From NCBI GenBank assembly GCA_920105625.2, contig OV050030.1, forward strand, positions 96,179,152 to 96,243,151: a stretch of 64,000 nt of DNA. Direction: 5' to 3'. Of this stretch, positions 44,849-57,916 are shown in pieces. Under the pieces are notes generated by a model, which was not told the DNA's origin, ran no database searches, and worked only from the letters and a program-made list of their open reading frames with translations. A program made the position numbers and the translations under genes. Origin of the DNA: Clusia tigrina. Taxonomy: Eukaryota > Arthropoda > Insecta > Diptera > Clusiidae. Position 1 is the first letter of the stretch. Every line of letters starts with the position of its first letter.

Positions 44849-44947
44849 ATTAAGTAATGTGCTCTGCAATTCCACCACAGATGGTACAGCGATAGCAGGC
44901 CACGCTGTCACATGAAAATTTGTAAAAGTATGTTTTGTAACGTCCAA
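44849..44947 (-). pseudogene. LINE ORF2 C-terminal Cys motif fragment (arm B)
   Basis: Reverse complement of the 18,416-18,514 fragment, with the same VACYRCTICGGIAEHIT end and stop. Confidence 0.53.
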
Positions 44948-45873
44948 CTAAATGAATAATTCGAAAGCAGTTTCCAAATACAAGAAGTTTCCAAATCATA
45001 AAAAAAAATTGTTGTTTCTGTTCCAATTTTTTCTTTTCTGCATGCAGCTCGTAACTTCAAATACTGCTCCAGCCAGCAGCAATTGAACGAATAACAACAA
45101 ATATGTTCGTCACCATTGATACTGCCGCAGAGGTAATTACCACCTTCACCTACAGTTTGTCAAAATTCTACACTTAAAAGCGAACCAACATCATCGAAGA
45201 AAATACAACCCTCATAGAGTAGAATTTTTAGGTAAAGCTAACAGCCAATGTTGGAACAGAAATTCTCAAGGATCCAAAAACCCACCTTAAACAAGGACAA
45301 AGATATTAAAACGATATTGCAACTCCAAGGAACACTTGCATGAACTATACAAAGATATATTCTGTGAGGATTATATATTTATATTCTTCACAGTAGTTTT
45401 CAACTGCACAAAATCGCACAGAAAATTTCCAATAACGAAGTTCAACATACAAGCAATACTATCATTACACGACGGGTACCATTATTAACAAATGCCCACA
45501 CTTATTACCACTGATAATTAACACAAACAACAAAATATAGAACAAATCGCACCAACCAGCGTAAATCATCAGAATCTGCCACAGAAACTTGCGAAATACA
45601 ACGATTAATTATTGTCACTATATAACAATAAAATCACACAAGGAAAAAAATAATATTATAATTAAAACAACAGGAACACTAGCCACAACAGCCACAGCAC
45701 CCAAGCTTACAAAATAGGAATGCTAAATACTTATACAGAGCGTACACCAAAAACAAAATACACAGCTGGCCCATAGCCAAGGAGGTGTTTTGGGTGTTAA
45801 AACACCCCCATAGGGTCCAAAAAGTAAAAAAAAGAAGTATACACATATTTTTATATTCAGCATTTGCGCTTAC
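44948..45873. other. no recognisable gene (arm B)
   Basis: Mirror of 17,490-18,415. AT-rich, no motif. Confidence 0.45.
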
Positions 45874-46020
45874 CAATTTGCGCATATTACTGTCTTTTGC
45901 CAATTCAATGGTGTGCACATCAATGTGAACAGCATCAGCAAACTTATCACATTGCGTGCTGTGTGTACCGCCGGCGGTACAAGCTTCACTTAGATTATAG
46001 TGCCGTGTGTAACCTGTGAC
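45874..46020 (-). CDS. candidate 147-bp phase-0 exon (arm B)
   Basis: Identical acceptor, donor, open frame and GTACCGCCGGCGGTAC palindrome (45,965-45,980) to the arm A copy. The exon itself appears unchanged between arms, although a Gly-Glu/Gly-Gln change lies just beyond it (GEL/GQL). Function unknown. Confidence 0.3.
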
Positions 46021-46332
46021 CTGTAAATTAAATGTGATATATTTTCTGCGGCATTACAGTGAAGCAAATAATTATTGTGTTGTGGCACCTAGAAAAAACT
46101 ATTTTTTCGTAACTTTTGGAATTTTAAGAATATCTTTTATTTCAGATTAATACACTATTTATTGGCACCTTATTAATATATTGCTACGAAATTGCCCTCT
46201 TGACAATTTATTCTGTTACGAAATTGCCCTCCTGACAATTTACTCTAACTCTCAATACTCGGACTCGTACGACTGGATTGTGTAGTAATCGAACAATCGC
46301 TGGCTAAATTAAAATAATGGTGGTGCACTCAT

Positions 46333-47092
46333 TCTCAAAGTATGCAATCACGTTTCAATGCCCTCCGCTTAATCTTGGCCGTCCTGACAAGGATAGTACT
46401 GCAACCTTTATAGGGAGATAGCCTCTCCAGATGAACGACTTTCATTTTGCTCCTGACATTTCTCGCCAACTGGATACGGTATACTACATCGTTGATCCGC
46501 GCTATCACCTTGTATGGATCTTCCCAGTGTGTTTGCAGTTTTGGCGATAATCCCTTTTTCCTTTGCGGACTATGAAGCATACCTAACTGCCCTTCCTGGA
46601 ATCTCTTGGAGTTTGCATTACATCATATCTGACTTTCATTTTATCACTCACCAGTTTGTGTGCGATTTCTGCTGTTTCCAAGAATTTCATTCAGCTGTTC
46701 TCGGTTGTCAGCTACACAACTGCTACATGAAAGTTCCGTAGATGAGTAGGCACCGAATTTAGCTCTAGCTGGTGTTGTAGATGTTGTATCGTGAGTTGCC
46801 GATCGGTATGCCATTAGGAACAGAGGTATGTGCTGGTCCAAATCTTTCTGCTTTCTGTCCACGACTTTCCTTACGTGTTCCTCAAACGTGGATTAAATCT
46901 TTCAACCTTTCCATCGGATTGCGGGTGCAAAGAGATTGTGCGAGTTTTGCGTATGCCTATCAATTCACTCATTTCCCAGAATATGTTTGACTCGAAATTT
47001 CTGCCTGGATCCGAGTGCAACTCAAGGGGAGCTCGGTCGATTTTAGGGTCAGTCGCTAGAAGTCGTGGTGAGTGTGTTCTACCACTAAACAC
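46333..47092 (-). pseudogene. Ty3/Gypsy integrase C-terminal fragment (arm B)
   Basis: Three frame-separated pieces as in arm A (47,092-46,871; 46,862-46,644; 46,580-46,335), with the catalytic SDPGRNF Asp and DGKVERFN Glu blocks. It lacks the 18-bp duplication of arm A near its end. Confidence 0.78.
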
Positions 47093-47139
47093 TTCCTTAT
47101 ATTAACAAAAAATCACCTTTCGTACAGCTCGCAATAAAA

Positions 47140-48051
47140 ATGAGAGTTAATGAGACTTTATCAAAGTTAATGGAAGTGTTTAAACAAACATTTGCTGCGA
47201 AGCAATCCCTTATATCAGGAACTAAAAGTAGTGTTATAACATTTAAATATTTAAATAACATGAAACTGATTAAACTGCAAATTCTACAAATAATTATATA
47301 TTTTTTTATTTTCAGTTGCCTTATTATGGATAAAATATCTACAGCACGTGTGTCAGAAACGAAGAACTTATTGACACGCTGGACCCAACTAGATAGCATT
47401 ATAGAAATAAAAAATTGTCCATCTTTACGATATAATAATGAAGAAACGCTAACAGTTACACCTATTAGCCAAAAAATTGCAAAATCCTCACTAAATGAGG
47501 AAACTAATAAACCCTGTCTACTCTCGTCTCTCCAAGCTAAATCCGACTTGAATAACATAACAATAATGAATAGCGACAATGTTTTGAATTTGGTGGTTCA
47601 AACTTACTCGCTAGAAGAAGTGTTGAACAAATATTTTTCCATTGAAAATGCATTACATGTTAAATCCCCAAGTATATTGGCTAAGTTTATCTCTAACTGG
47701 ATGTTTGCTAATTCTAAAATTAAATAAAAGGTATTGGAAACACTCTCTGAAGATCATTCTAAGGACTTTTTAGATTATGCTGTTCAGGAAAATCTATCTT
47801 CGGTTGTTTGTGACCGATTGAATTTAAATTCGGTGATCGACTACATTTGCGCCAAATCTAAAATCAATTCAGGTTGCAGAAATAATCTTTTTTTGCAAAT
47901 TCCTGATATTATAAAACAAATAATATTGGATTCTGAACGGATGAATTTTATAAAATGTTTATTTCAATCTGGCCAATTATCTGACGTCAATATTTTGGAT
48001 TTAATTACTTCATTAGTACAGATTCGTTCTACTCTCTCAGACTTGGAATAA
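47140..48051 (+). pseudogene. unidentified helical protein gene (arm B)
   Basis: Here a single frame runs 47,140-47,727 (195 residues). A seven-T run (eight in arm A) removes the frame break, fusing MRVNETLSKLMEVFKQ to the MDKISTARVSETKN block through the putative intron (TATATTTTTTTATTTTCAG before 47,317). One TAA at 47,725-47,727 interrupts it, and the frame continues from 47,728 to 48,051 (ETLSEDHSKDFL ... SDLE). Differences between arms are few, for example Arg/Trp in LTRRTQ/LTRWTQ. No family recognised. It is flanked head-to-head by Gypsy integrase (46,333-47,092). Confidence 0.45.
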
Positions 48052-48524
48052 TGATATATGTTTATTTTTTTAAACTGTAGTAATATTTTTCATTGAAGCT
48101 TTTAAAAGCATTTTTTATATTATTATTCTGTATATATTGCTAAAGACATCGTAATTGATATATTGGTTGTCTAACTTATAAAAATTTTAAATCAAATTTT
48201 AATCAATAAATATAAATGTACAAATATATTTCAGGGTGTAGTATTAATTCGTTGTAAACGAATTTATGAGGCTGCAGTTTTATCTATTGGAGTTTTTAAA
48301 GCTTCAAGGGCTGTAGAAGTCCAATTGTAACAACTTTTGTTACGTGTAACGTGTGTTAATATTACTGTATTGTTGGCAAATGTTGGAAAATGTTACACGT
48401 GTTTTAATACACTATTTTTATTTGGAAAATTGGAACAAATAATTTGGCTTGAAATTTGCCTTAAGAATGGTATAAAGTGCAGCATCGTCCAAAGCTTCCG
48501 CAAGTTAGTCGTGGTTTATTCAAT
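48052..48524. other. no recognisable gene (arm B)
   Basis: Mirror of 14,821-15,292. AT-rich, with the ACGTGTAACGTGTGTTAAT near-palindrome at about 48,340-48,400. Confidence 0.4.
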
Positions 48525-48885
48525 GATAAGCCCTAAAATCTGATAATACAAATAAATCCCCAAAACATAGATGTCTCGTCTGTATCTGAGCTGGGTTCCT
48601 GCCCACAGGGATATTCCAGGGAAATAACTCGCCTGAGAGGGTACAACAATACCGATCCAACCAAGTCAAACCTCGGTATTCTTATTGCCACATGTAAGGA
48701 CAATATCCTTCGGCGCAGCGGAGGAAGAGTCCATCGAACACCTGTTTCGTATGTATCCAGGGCTGTCCAAAAGGGGGGCGCACAATCCTGGGTGACTATT
48801 TTCAGGACTCTTGGGGATATATTCCAAATAAATAAATGACCTCCATCAATTGCTTCAGAAAATGCTCCAAACAGCTCCTTTTAAA
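48525..48885 (+). pseudogene. LINE ORF2 C-terminal tail fragment (arm B)
   Basis: Plus-strand copy of 14,460-14,820 with the same AAEEESIEHLF block. Confidence 0.5.
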
Positions 48886-49911
48886 GGGATTGGGACTTGA
48901 GTGTCATGCGATATCACAAAGGATCAATTATGGTCAAAGTATGCCTTTCTGTCGACCAATTCTCTCCAGCTGAGCAGGTACAACGGATCCAGCAAAAACT
49001 TCAGCAATAGCAACTTTCAAACCATAAACTTGAACATCTACTGCAGCAAAATTAGAAAAATATTCTACAAAACAAAATCATCATCAATATCAGAAACCCT
49101 AACATCTTTCTTAACACAAGATACTATACAAACCCTCAATTCATAGAAAACAGAATTTTACACATATAAGCTAAAACAAGAAAAAGGTAAACATAAGCAA
49201 TATTGAACAACGGACTGTAAAAATTCCTTAAATATATAAAGAATAAAAAGAATATGAAGTAACATTATTGTTGTATTCAAACTATTATGTTGGAATTCCC
49301 CGTTGACAATATAATAATTCAGTTTATTGTACACCAAGCATGTAAAAATCATTACGAAAGAATAAGAATATAAAACTTCAAGCTCCAAATTTTAAGCATG
49401 AAACAACAAAACAAGTTTATAAACATAAGATATTAGATCTAAAAGAAACACAGCCCGCTGCCTTCCTAGATATCATACTAGCTTTCGATAGAATGTGGGA
49501 ATTCTGTTCAAACCAAGTATTTTACTTTCCTATCCCTAGCCTATTCTTAAATTGCGTCTCGGTTCGAGATAGTTTATGCTCAGCGAGAGCGTCACTTCTC
49601 CATACACAAACAAATCAAGAGTTCCAAATTGCATTGTGTTAGGCACAATGCTTTACACTATCTTTTGGCAAATGTACCGCTTGACACGGAGACTATAACT
49701 GCGATAGAGTTATAGTTGCAGAGACGTATTTATTAATTATCTTATTCTGACTATTAGCGATAACAAAAGTTCCAAACAGAAAAATCGTTGTTAGGTTAAT
49801 TGTTACCAGTGAATTGTTATTCGCGCAGCGCGGTGTATCAGATTCCAAGTTTAAAAAGCTCTTTTCATATGTATGGAATAAAACTCACTGACTACACTCA
49901 CAGTCACATGT
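48886..49911. other. no confident gene; possible LTR/primer-site remnant (arm B)
   Basis: Mirror of 13,434-14,455. The tRNA-Ser-like primer site candidate is at 49,821-49,839. The 81-aa frame at 48,901-49,146 is unassigned. Confidence 0.3.
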
Positions 49912-50455
49912 GTGTCACCACAGATGAAAAGAAAAATAATTTTATTTATAAAGAAAATAAATTTAATTAGTAGTATTACGCGCAGTATCGAGAAGTCACA
50001 TTCGACCTTAATTGAAATATACCGTTGTCTTCGCAAAGAAATACCCAGACTATCACTCAAAGAGCGTGTTGCAATAACCGTAGACCGATGCAACAATACG
50101 GTTCATTTCGTGATCAAAAGAAAGCCGGCTAACGTTTTCTTTAATAGAACAGCCAGAATAATTTATCAGGATTTGGAAAACTTTAGGGATCAGACCAATG
50201 AAAACATAAAACCCCTACTTTTACATGAGCAGGAGGTTACAAATAACAGAATTAATGCAAAATATATGCTCGGAATTTTACCGATGGCGATCAGGTATCC
50301 ATCGCCAATAAACAAATAAAGGGAAAGGATAAGAAAGAAACGGTCACAGATATCAGAAATGCGACAATACTTACGCAAAGCATGTTTATAACCAAATCTA
50401 ATATAAGTAGTACTGAGTGTCCAGCTGGACAGATTGTAGTTAAATAAATGGAGAT
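49912..50455 (+). pseudogene. errantivirus integrase C-terminal fragment (arm B)
   Basis: Mirror of 12,890-13,433: HSTLIEIYRCLRKE, KERVAITVDRCNNTVH, PANVFFNR. Nearly identical to arm A (Ser/Pro near the C-terminus, RYSSPIN/RYPSPIN). Confidence 0.65.
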
Positions 50456-50604
50456 ACAAAAAAAAAACTAATTATTAACAAAAACAAAACTAACAAACCT
50501 ATCTAGTGACAAAAAACAAAATAAATATTTTAACTTAGAAAATACTAATATTAATATTAATTTCCACACACTATCACTTCCTGTTTCCCATCAATAACAT
50601 TAAG

Positions 50605-51743
50605 ACCCTCCTGCCTGGATTGGGTTCGCATGGAAGTGGGCCGCCTACACACCCAAGGTATCAGACTGGGACGAGGCTCTGCGCTCTGAAAACGCATTGA
50701 CAAGAAACAATAACCAGGAGTTCAAGGTAAACTCTGAAATATTTCAAGAAACAAAAGAATTGTTGCAGGTGACTAATGGAGTGATCGCTGCCATGAACCA
50801 TATCCTGAAGCGCGATAACTTAGAGAAGTTTTGCCAAGAAGTTCAACACAAATTGGCGATTTTGAAAGAGGACGTGGAAAAACTGGTCCGCGCCTGTCAG
50901 ATAGTCAAGGCGGGAATCATCAATAGTAACCTGCTTAATAAAGAGGAGGTCAATCACCTCATCAGCGAGATTGAGGTTCTTCCTTATGGCAATGTCATCG
51001 AAGTCATCAAATACAGTGAACCACCGATCTACACCAACGGTACGCTCCTGCTCTACGTGCTTTCGATGCCGAAGGTTGCATAAACGAGGTACAACCTCCT
51101 GATCATTCGAGCCACTCTGTAAGACGGGCACCAGGTGGAGCTCAAGCACAAGACAGGCCTCAGTAGCAGACAACAGAAGTATGGAAACAGAAATAGCTGA
51201 CTTCATCTAACAACAAGCAATGGTCTGCAAACAAGAAGATCTGGACTTACTATCCGAACACGATTGCCTTCCACGACTACTCAATGGTGGCCAATCGAGC
51301 TGCCGCTACATCACCTGCAATGATTGTCAGGTAATACTGCTAACTATCTTTCTGGCTCTTATATGCTCCAGCTAGACATCGAAATCATATGTATCAACAA
51401 TCAAACCTACTGGAGGACTAGTGCCACAGGTGTCCAGATGCTATCTCCTCTGCTGTCGACCATAACTAATAGAAGTCTAGCAGGGAATCTGAATCTTGTG
51501 CACCAAATGACGAAAGGAAACATACAACTGTTGCACTCCCTGGAAGTAAAAAGTGTTTGGCTCCTCCTTTCTGAAGTCCTGATTTTCATCTTAGTCCTGA
51601 TTTTCGCATGGCTCACTTGGAGAATGCTCACTACTGGCACAAAGCTCCCTGCGATAAAATTTTCAGTGCTAAAGCAAAGCTTCCGCAATGAATCAAAGAA
51701 GGATGCTCAATCACTTACTGATCTGCGGGACGCAGACCTTTAA
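50605..51743 (+). pseudogene. errantivirus env remnant (arm B)
   Basis: Mirror of 11,602-12,740, in two main frames (50,697-51,083 and 51,324-51,743) with broken sequence between. It keeps the C-terminal membrane span and short tail; the N-terminal subunit and signal peptide are absent. Small differences from arm A are present (Phe/Leu before the membrane span). Old inactive copy. Confidence 0.7.
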
Positions 51744-51752
51744 AGGGGGAGG

Positions 51753-52432
<680 letters not shown>

Positions 52433-52738
52433 TGTAGTTTAAGGTACACTCTACTGAACCCAAATTTATTGGTTGACGCCAATTTGTGATCACTTCCTTT
52501 TTCCTCAGAGAAAACACTCCATTTTATTATTAAATGTAATTTATTAAAGTAAATGTTTATTTTTGAAGCGTCTTATTTCATGCGCCCTTATCACTAGCAG
52601 TGTAACTTAAAGACTAAAAAAACAAAACAAAATAACTAATTCAATTGACATTCGCTCGCTTGACTGCGAGGGGTTGCCAACTATGAATAACAATGCAGGG
52701 TACAGAAATACCAAATCCTACATTCGGCCATTTCTGAC

Positions 52739-53398
52739 CTACATTCGACCCGAATGTTCGGTCCACGGTTTCATAAACTCCACAACCGTCGTTGTTTTAC
52801 CCGGTCCTTCCGAGCCACCAACCCTCTCAACTTCGTATCTACCATGCTTATGACATCCAATCACCTTATAAGGACCATGAAATTTCGGTCTCAATTTCAA
52901 ACCTGAACCATATTGGGTTCGTTTTATAGCAACAAGATCGTTCTCTGTATACGAAGTCTCGGGAATTCTTTTCTTGTTAAAAGTTTTGCAATTTTCCTGC
53001 TGTAACTTTAAAATGTTTTCTCTCGCTTCTAACCTTTCGGAATCACGCTGTTCTGTTAGCTCAGAAACAACTTCATCTTCTAACATTTTCCTCCAATCTG
53101 GGTAATCTTTGCTTCTCATATCGACACCCGTTAACAGTCTAAATGGCGAAAACTTTTTACTTCTTGGCGGTGTACTGTTTATGATTTGCTGTATTCTACT
53201 AAGGTGCTGATACCAGTTTTTCGGTTTCTCTACGCATAATTTGGCTAACATGGGAACGACAATGCGGTGTATCCTTTCTACTTGACCATTTCCACGTGGT
53301 ACACCAGTGGCAATAAGTAAATGTTGGATACTCTCCGATTTACAATAATCCTCAGATTCACGAGAAGTGAAAGCACTACCCCTGTCCGTTATTACCAA
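52739..53398 (-). CDS. Gypsy-2 integrase C-terminal half (arm B)
   Basis: 219 residues, as at 10,016-10,675, with Trp for Leu at DWRKM. Second Asp and Glu with 35-residue spacing retained. Lacks the first Asp because of the upstream frame break. Confidence 0.83.
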   Translation of the reverse strand: MVITDRGSAFTSRESEDYCKSESIQHLLIATGVPRGNGQVERIHRIVVPMLAKLCVEKPKNWYQHLSRIQQIINSTPPRSKKFSPFRLLTGVDMRSKDYPDWRKMLEDEVVSELTEQRDSERLEARENILKLQQENCKTFNKKRIPETSYTENDLVAIKRTQYGSGLKLRPKFHGPYKVIGCHKHGRYEVERVGGSEGPGKTTTVVEFMKPWTEHSGRM

Positions 53399-53994
53399 CT
53401 CTGGGTTTCCAAATACACTAGCTTGCTTAGTCGGTCTAAAACTTCTTGACTGCCGGTACTCTTAGTTGGGTACAACCAGACAAACTTCGAAAATCCATCC
53501 ACCACGACTAAAATATGATTATATTGTTTATGGGTGGCCTCCATATGTCCAACGTGATCTAAGTGGTAAACGACCAAAGGCTTATCCGACTTATCAATGG
53601 GATTAAGAAATCCTTCTTTTCGACCTCGTTTAGCCTCCGAAACAATACACTCAACACAACTTCTGACGACTCTGTCTACCTTGCTACTCGCGTTCTAAAT
53701 ATAGAAATTCTTTTCTAAAAGATCGAGAGTCTTCTTTGTCGCAAAACGTCCTTGCCTATGAGATAACTGAATAACGTCTTTCTCCATAGCTGATGGGATT
53801 ACTATAAGTTCCTTGGCTGGATTCTTATATAAAATATCAAACTTTATAAAATAATCTTCATATGAGCCGTTTTCTAAAATTTTCCTAACAGCCTTTATCC
53901 ATTCATCTTGTAACTGAGCTTCTTTGATTTGATGCCTCAAAGAGTCTTCTAGCATCAAGCAAAAAACTCGGCTCAGGGCGTCTACATGCCTCAT
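53392..53994 (-). pseudogene. Gypsy-2 integrase N-terminal half, interrupted (arm B)
   Basis: Carries the same stop within the zinc domain and the same frame break before the second half as arm A. Residue differences include Asp/Ala (NPDKEL/NPAKEL), His/Arg (RQGHFA/RQGRFA) and Val/Leu. The second changes a zinc-domain His candidate. Confidence 0.8.
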
Positions 53995-55304
53995 TTTGGA
54001 TTCTCAAATTCTTGTAAAATAAGCGCCCATCTTGAAACTCCGACTGGCATGTCCTTTTTCTTCATCGTCATAGCAAACGCGTTAGAATCTGTAACTATTT
54101 TAATTTTCATACCCATAACATATACCCTCCATTTTCGTAAAGCTTCTATGACTGCTAATACCTCTAACTCATAGGATGTATATTTCTGTTCGGCAAGTGT
54201 TGTTTTCCTACTCAAATATTCAACGGGATGCAATTGCTGGTCATCTCGATCAGCTTGCAGTAACACTGCACCATACCCGTACATTCTAGCGTCCGCATGA
54301 ATTTCAGTCACCGCTCCAGGATTAAATAACTTTAATACTGGTGCTTTAACCAAAGCATTTCTCAACTGTTCAAAAGCTAATCTCTGCTCATCTCCCATTA
54401 TAAATTCGACATTTTTTCTCAAAAGATCTGAAAGTGGTTTAGCTACCAACGCAAAATCTGGCACGAATCTTCTAAAATACGAGGCTAGGCCCAAAAATCT
54501 TTGTACCGTTTTCTGATTGACTGGTAATGGAAAATTCGCTATTGTATTCGTTTTACAGGCTGACTGTAATATACTAGAATTCTCGATCTCATAACACAAA
54601 AATGTTATCTTTTTCTTCAGAAACTGGCATTTTTCCCATTTAATTTTAATTCCATTACATTCGGCTACTTTCAAAACTCTACCCAATTTTTCTGTACCTT
54701 CTTCTTCTGTCGACGATGGAATGACCATGTCATCCACATAAATTATAACAGTTCCATCATTTATCAATTCTCGGAAAACAGAAGAAATGTATCTACAGAA
54801 CACTGCAGGGGAATTCGAAATTCCAAACGGCACGAATAAAAATTCGAACCGGCCTTTCGCCGTGACGAAAGATGTGTATTTTTGCGATTCTGGTACGACC
54901 GGCACATGGAAAAAACCGTTTCTTAAATCCAACGTCGTATAAATCTTTGCCTCTTGTAACTTTTGTACAACTTCATCAATTAGTGCCATGGGAAAATTGT
55001 CTCGTACAATTTTCTCATTCAACTGGCTATAATCACAACAAAGTCTCTTTGTCCCATCCTTTTTACCTACTAAAACTACTGGCGATGAAAACTCCGAGAA
55101 ACTGACTCTTTCTATTCCGTCCGCTAGCCATTCGTCAACTTGGCTGTTAACTAGTTGCTGATCTGGTATAGAAAGTCTTCGGGGTCTGTGACTAATTGGT
55201 GTCTCATCAGTAAGGACAATTTTCATTTCCACTGGGTGACTCAAACGACTTGTGTCCAACTTGTTTGCACTTAAAACACCTGACTTCGTTACTCGTACAT
55301 GCAT
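53991..55304 (-). CDS. Gypsy-2 reverse transcriptase / RNase H ORF (arm B)
   Basis: 437 residues with YVDD and the RNase H D/E/D set. Differs from arm A at two residues (Val/Glu at GIVRV/GIERV and Phe/Ile at ALFLQ/ALILQ). The same gag-RT fusion lacking protease. Confidence 0.87.
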   Translation of the reverse strand: MHVRVTKSGVLSANKLDTSRLSHPVEMKIVLTDETPISHRPRRLSIPDQQLVNSQVDEWLADGIERVSFSEFSSPVVLVGKKDGTKRLCCDYSQLNEKIVRDNFPMALIDEVVQKLQEAKIYTTLDLRNGFFHVPVVPESQKYTSFVTAKGRFEFLFVPFGISNSPAVFCRYISSVFRELINDGTVIIYVDDMVIPSSTEEEGTEKLGRVLKVAECNGIKIKWEKCQFLKKKITFLCYEIENSSILQSACKTNTIANFPLPVNQKTVQRFLGLASYFRRFVPDFALVAKPLSDLLRKNVEFIMGDEQRLAFEQLRNALVKAPVLKLFNPGAVTEIHADARMYGYGAVLLQADRDDQQLHPVEYLSRKTTLAEQKYTSYELEVLAVIEALRKWRVYVMGMKIKIVTDSNAFAMTMKKKDMPVGVSRWALILQEFENPK

Positions 55305-56130
55305 TTGCTAAATGCGATGTATCGCCACATTTGTAATATTTTCGCAGTTTTTTCTCATCAACTTTTTCACTTTTGTTGAAATTATTTTTACTCTGGCTAA
55401 AACTTGTAGGGTGGTTTGTCGACTTGCCTACTTGATTTACCTTTTCGTAAACCCGCAATTTCTCTTTCAATTCGACCAAATTTGTGGCCTGATAAAGCAT
55501 TGATTTATTTGATCTGGATTCCGCGATTCCCTCGACAAAATATTCTATAAGGCTTTCATCGTCTAGTCTTATCTGACTACCGATTTCTTGCAAACTATAC
55601 AGATATTCCCTAAAAGATTCATTTAAACGTTTTTTACGATTTCTCAAAACTTTATGCACTTCCAAAGCTGACAATTTTCTACCAAACTCGTCTTTTAAAC
55701 AATCTTTAAGAGATTCCCAAGTTTTTATGCTAGGCTGACTCCTGATAAAAATTTTTGCAGCCCCTTTCAAAAGCTGTTTTGCGTAAATAAATTTCTGAAT
55801 ACGGCTCCATGTAACCGTAGATGCGCAATCTTCGAATTCTTGAATCCATGTTGCTATTTCTGGCAACCCTTCTCCCGAAAAATGTGAAACTGAATCCGAG
55901 ATATCCCGTAAAGTGAATACAGAACCCCTCTCCGGCACACCGTTGGCCACACTATAAACTGATTCATTGTCATCGTCATCATTTGGGTCACTTTCCAAAG
56001 GCTCGATACGGAAGTGAGAAAGTAGTCGCTCACGAAGAACCGGTTTATTCCCAACTCGCGGCAAATTTAACTCAGCCAATTTATTTTTCAAACTTTCTAC
56101 GTTTAAGGCAAATATTTCCTCTCTATTCAT
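55207..56130 (-). CDS. Gypsy-2 Gag (arm B)
   Basis: 307 residues, one fewer than arm A (a Gly lost before EKVDEKKL), with Asn/Lys and Lys/Glu changes near residues 15-20. The same degenerate zinc knuckles and +1 overlap with pol. Confidence 0.85.
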   Translation of the reverse strand: MNREEIFALNVESLKNKLAELNLPRVGNKPVLRERLLSHFRIEPLESDPNDDDDNESVYSVANGVPERGSVFTLRDISDSVSHFSGEGLPEIATWIQEFEDCASTVTWSRIQKFIYAKQLLKGAAKIFIRSQPSIKTWESLKDCLKDEFGRKLSALEVHKVLRNRKKRLNESFREYLYSLQEIGSQIRLDDESLIEYFVEGIAESRSNKSMLYQATNLVELKEKLRVYEKVNQVGKSTNHPTSFSQSKNNFNKSEKVDEKKLRKYYKCGDTSHLANACTSNEVRCFKCKQVGHKSFESPSGNENCPY

Positions 56131-57620
56131 TTTTACAAGCGAATGTCAACTTTCACAAAGATAAAAAATACTTTTCAACAATATATTTTTATTTATTGAT
56201 ATACAATATTCATCAAAAATTCCAACTTTAATTTTACTCGACAATTTTTTTGAAATTTCACAAAAAATTTTACTTCTCAAAATTATACCAAATTTTAATT
56301 ATACAAATTTTATTTTTCAATTCGAATTTTACGTTTGTTTAAATTTTCTTGACAACACACAGTATATTCTTATTAAATAATTCAATTTGAAATTTACAGG
56401 GCAATACAAAATTATTTTCCAATCGAAAATTCTTTTCTATATTTCATTTTAAGTTTACCAATTAGAGTCAAAATTAATGTTTGATAAGAACTGAATTGAT
56501 GTACAAGGACTGTCAACAACACAATATATCAGTGCTCCTCAAACTTAAAATCTAATTAGATATACATACGCAGCAACAGCAATTTTCAAATTAACGTTCA
56601 AATCTCCTTAATAACCAAGCATGTTCGTTTCAGCAAAATGTAAATACTTTTCCCTCTTCACGGCAATTCACAGGTTATTATTTCGCTCTCTAGCTATATA
56701 TCCACACACACAGATTGATGTTTATGACTTTTCGTGTTGTTTTTGTTTTTAACTCGTTTCTTTTTGATTTATGCACACAACCACACAGTCTCAAACAACC
56801 ACCATTTGGAATTGTTTTTTTTTCCCAAATTTTGTTTTCTCTGTTGTCAAACAGGCGTTTGATTTGTTTTTTTTTTATTTTTTTCTCTAACAACCACCAC
56901 TTGGAATTGTTTTTGTGGTTTTGTCGGTTATTTTTCAAATTGTGTTTTCTCTGTTGCCACTCAGGCGTTTGATTCTTTACTTTTTTTTCTTTTAACTCTC
57001 TCTCACTCTCAGAGTTATACAGTTTTTTTCTAGATCGTTTTGTCTTCTTTAGCACTCAACTGTTTACAATTTTCTAGAAGTTTTGTTTTACTCTTTTTTG
57101 TTCCAGTTTTTTTATGTGTCCTCCCCCTGTTGCATTTTTTCCCTTTTTCTCACAAATTTCAGTTATTTATTAAATTATTTGAATTTTTCCCAAAAGGTTT
57201 GTTCCAAGCCACTCAGGCTATCATATATCAGTAAATTATTTAAATATTGTCAAAATATTTTTGTTTTTAAGCCACTCAGGCTATCACACAGCAACAAATT
57301 ATTTAAATTTTTACAAAAATATTTGTTTTTAAGCCACTCAGGCTATCACACAGCAACAAATTATTTAAATTTTTCCTTTCCAACAAGCACCACACAGGTT
57401 ACTGTTTGTGTTTTTTTTTCTTCCAAAAAATTCAAAGCCAAAACCATTTAGGTTGTTTCAAAATCTTTCCACTGTTTATTTATTTTTTTTTTGGAACGTT
57501 TGTCTCCGTTCGTTTATTAAAAAAAAAACACCCACACACTCAATTGTTTTGCCGCTGTTGCATTTTTTCCACTGTTTGTTGGCACGTTTGTCTACGTCAA
57601 TCCCGGTTGAGCCCCCAATT
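56131..57620 (-). other. Gypsy-2 leader with ~61-bp repeats (arm B)
   Basis: Holds the AAGCCACTCAGGCTATCA repeat units at about 57,207-57,350 (reverse complement of those in arm A), plus the ~60-bp B-specific segment. No ORF. Confidence 0.7.
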
Positions 57621-57916
57621 TGTAGTTTAAGGTACACTCTACTGAACCCAAATTTATTGGTTGACGCCAATTTGTGATCACTTCCTTTTTCCTCAGAGAA
57701 AACACTCCATTTTATTATTAAATGTAATTTATTAAAGTAAATGTTTATTTTTGAAGCGTCTTATTTCATGCGCCCTTATCACTAGCAGTGTAACTTAAAG
57801 ACTAAAAAAACAAAACAAAATAACTAATTCAATTGACATTGGCTCGCTTGACTGCAAGGGGTTGCCAACTATGAATAACAATGCAGGGTACAGAAATACC
57901 AAATCCTAGATATATA

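Larger units (their letters stand above)
52433..57910 (-). mobile_element. Gypsy-2 element (arm B)
   Basis: LTRs at 52,433-52,722 (3') and 57,621-57,910 (5'). Gag 56,130-55,207, RT/RNase H 55,304-53,991, integrase halves 53,994-53,392 and 53,398-52,739. The same protease deletion and frame breaks as arm A. The leader is about 60 bp longer, with GTCCTCCCCCTGTTGCATTT-containing sequence at 57,118-57,178. LTR-specific substitutions match those of arm A, so both arms descend from one insertion. Confidence 0.88.

Noticed and set aside
47097..47579. 160-aa minus-strand ORF
   Set aside because: Antisense shadow of the unidentified gene at 47,140-48,051; hydrophobic composition comes from the AT-rich complement.
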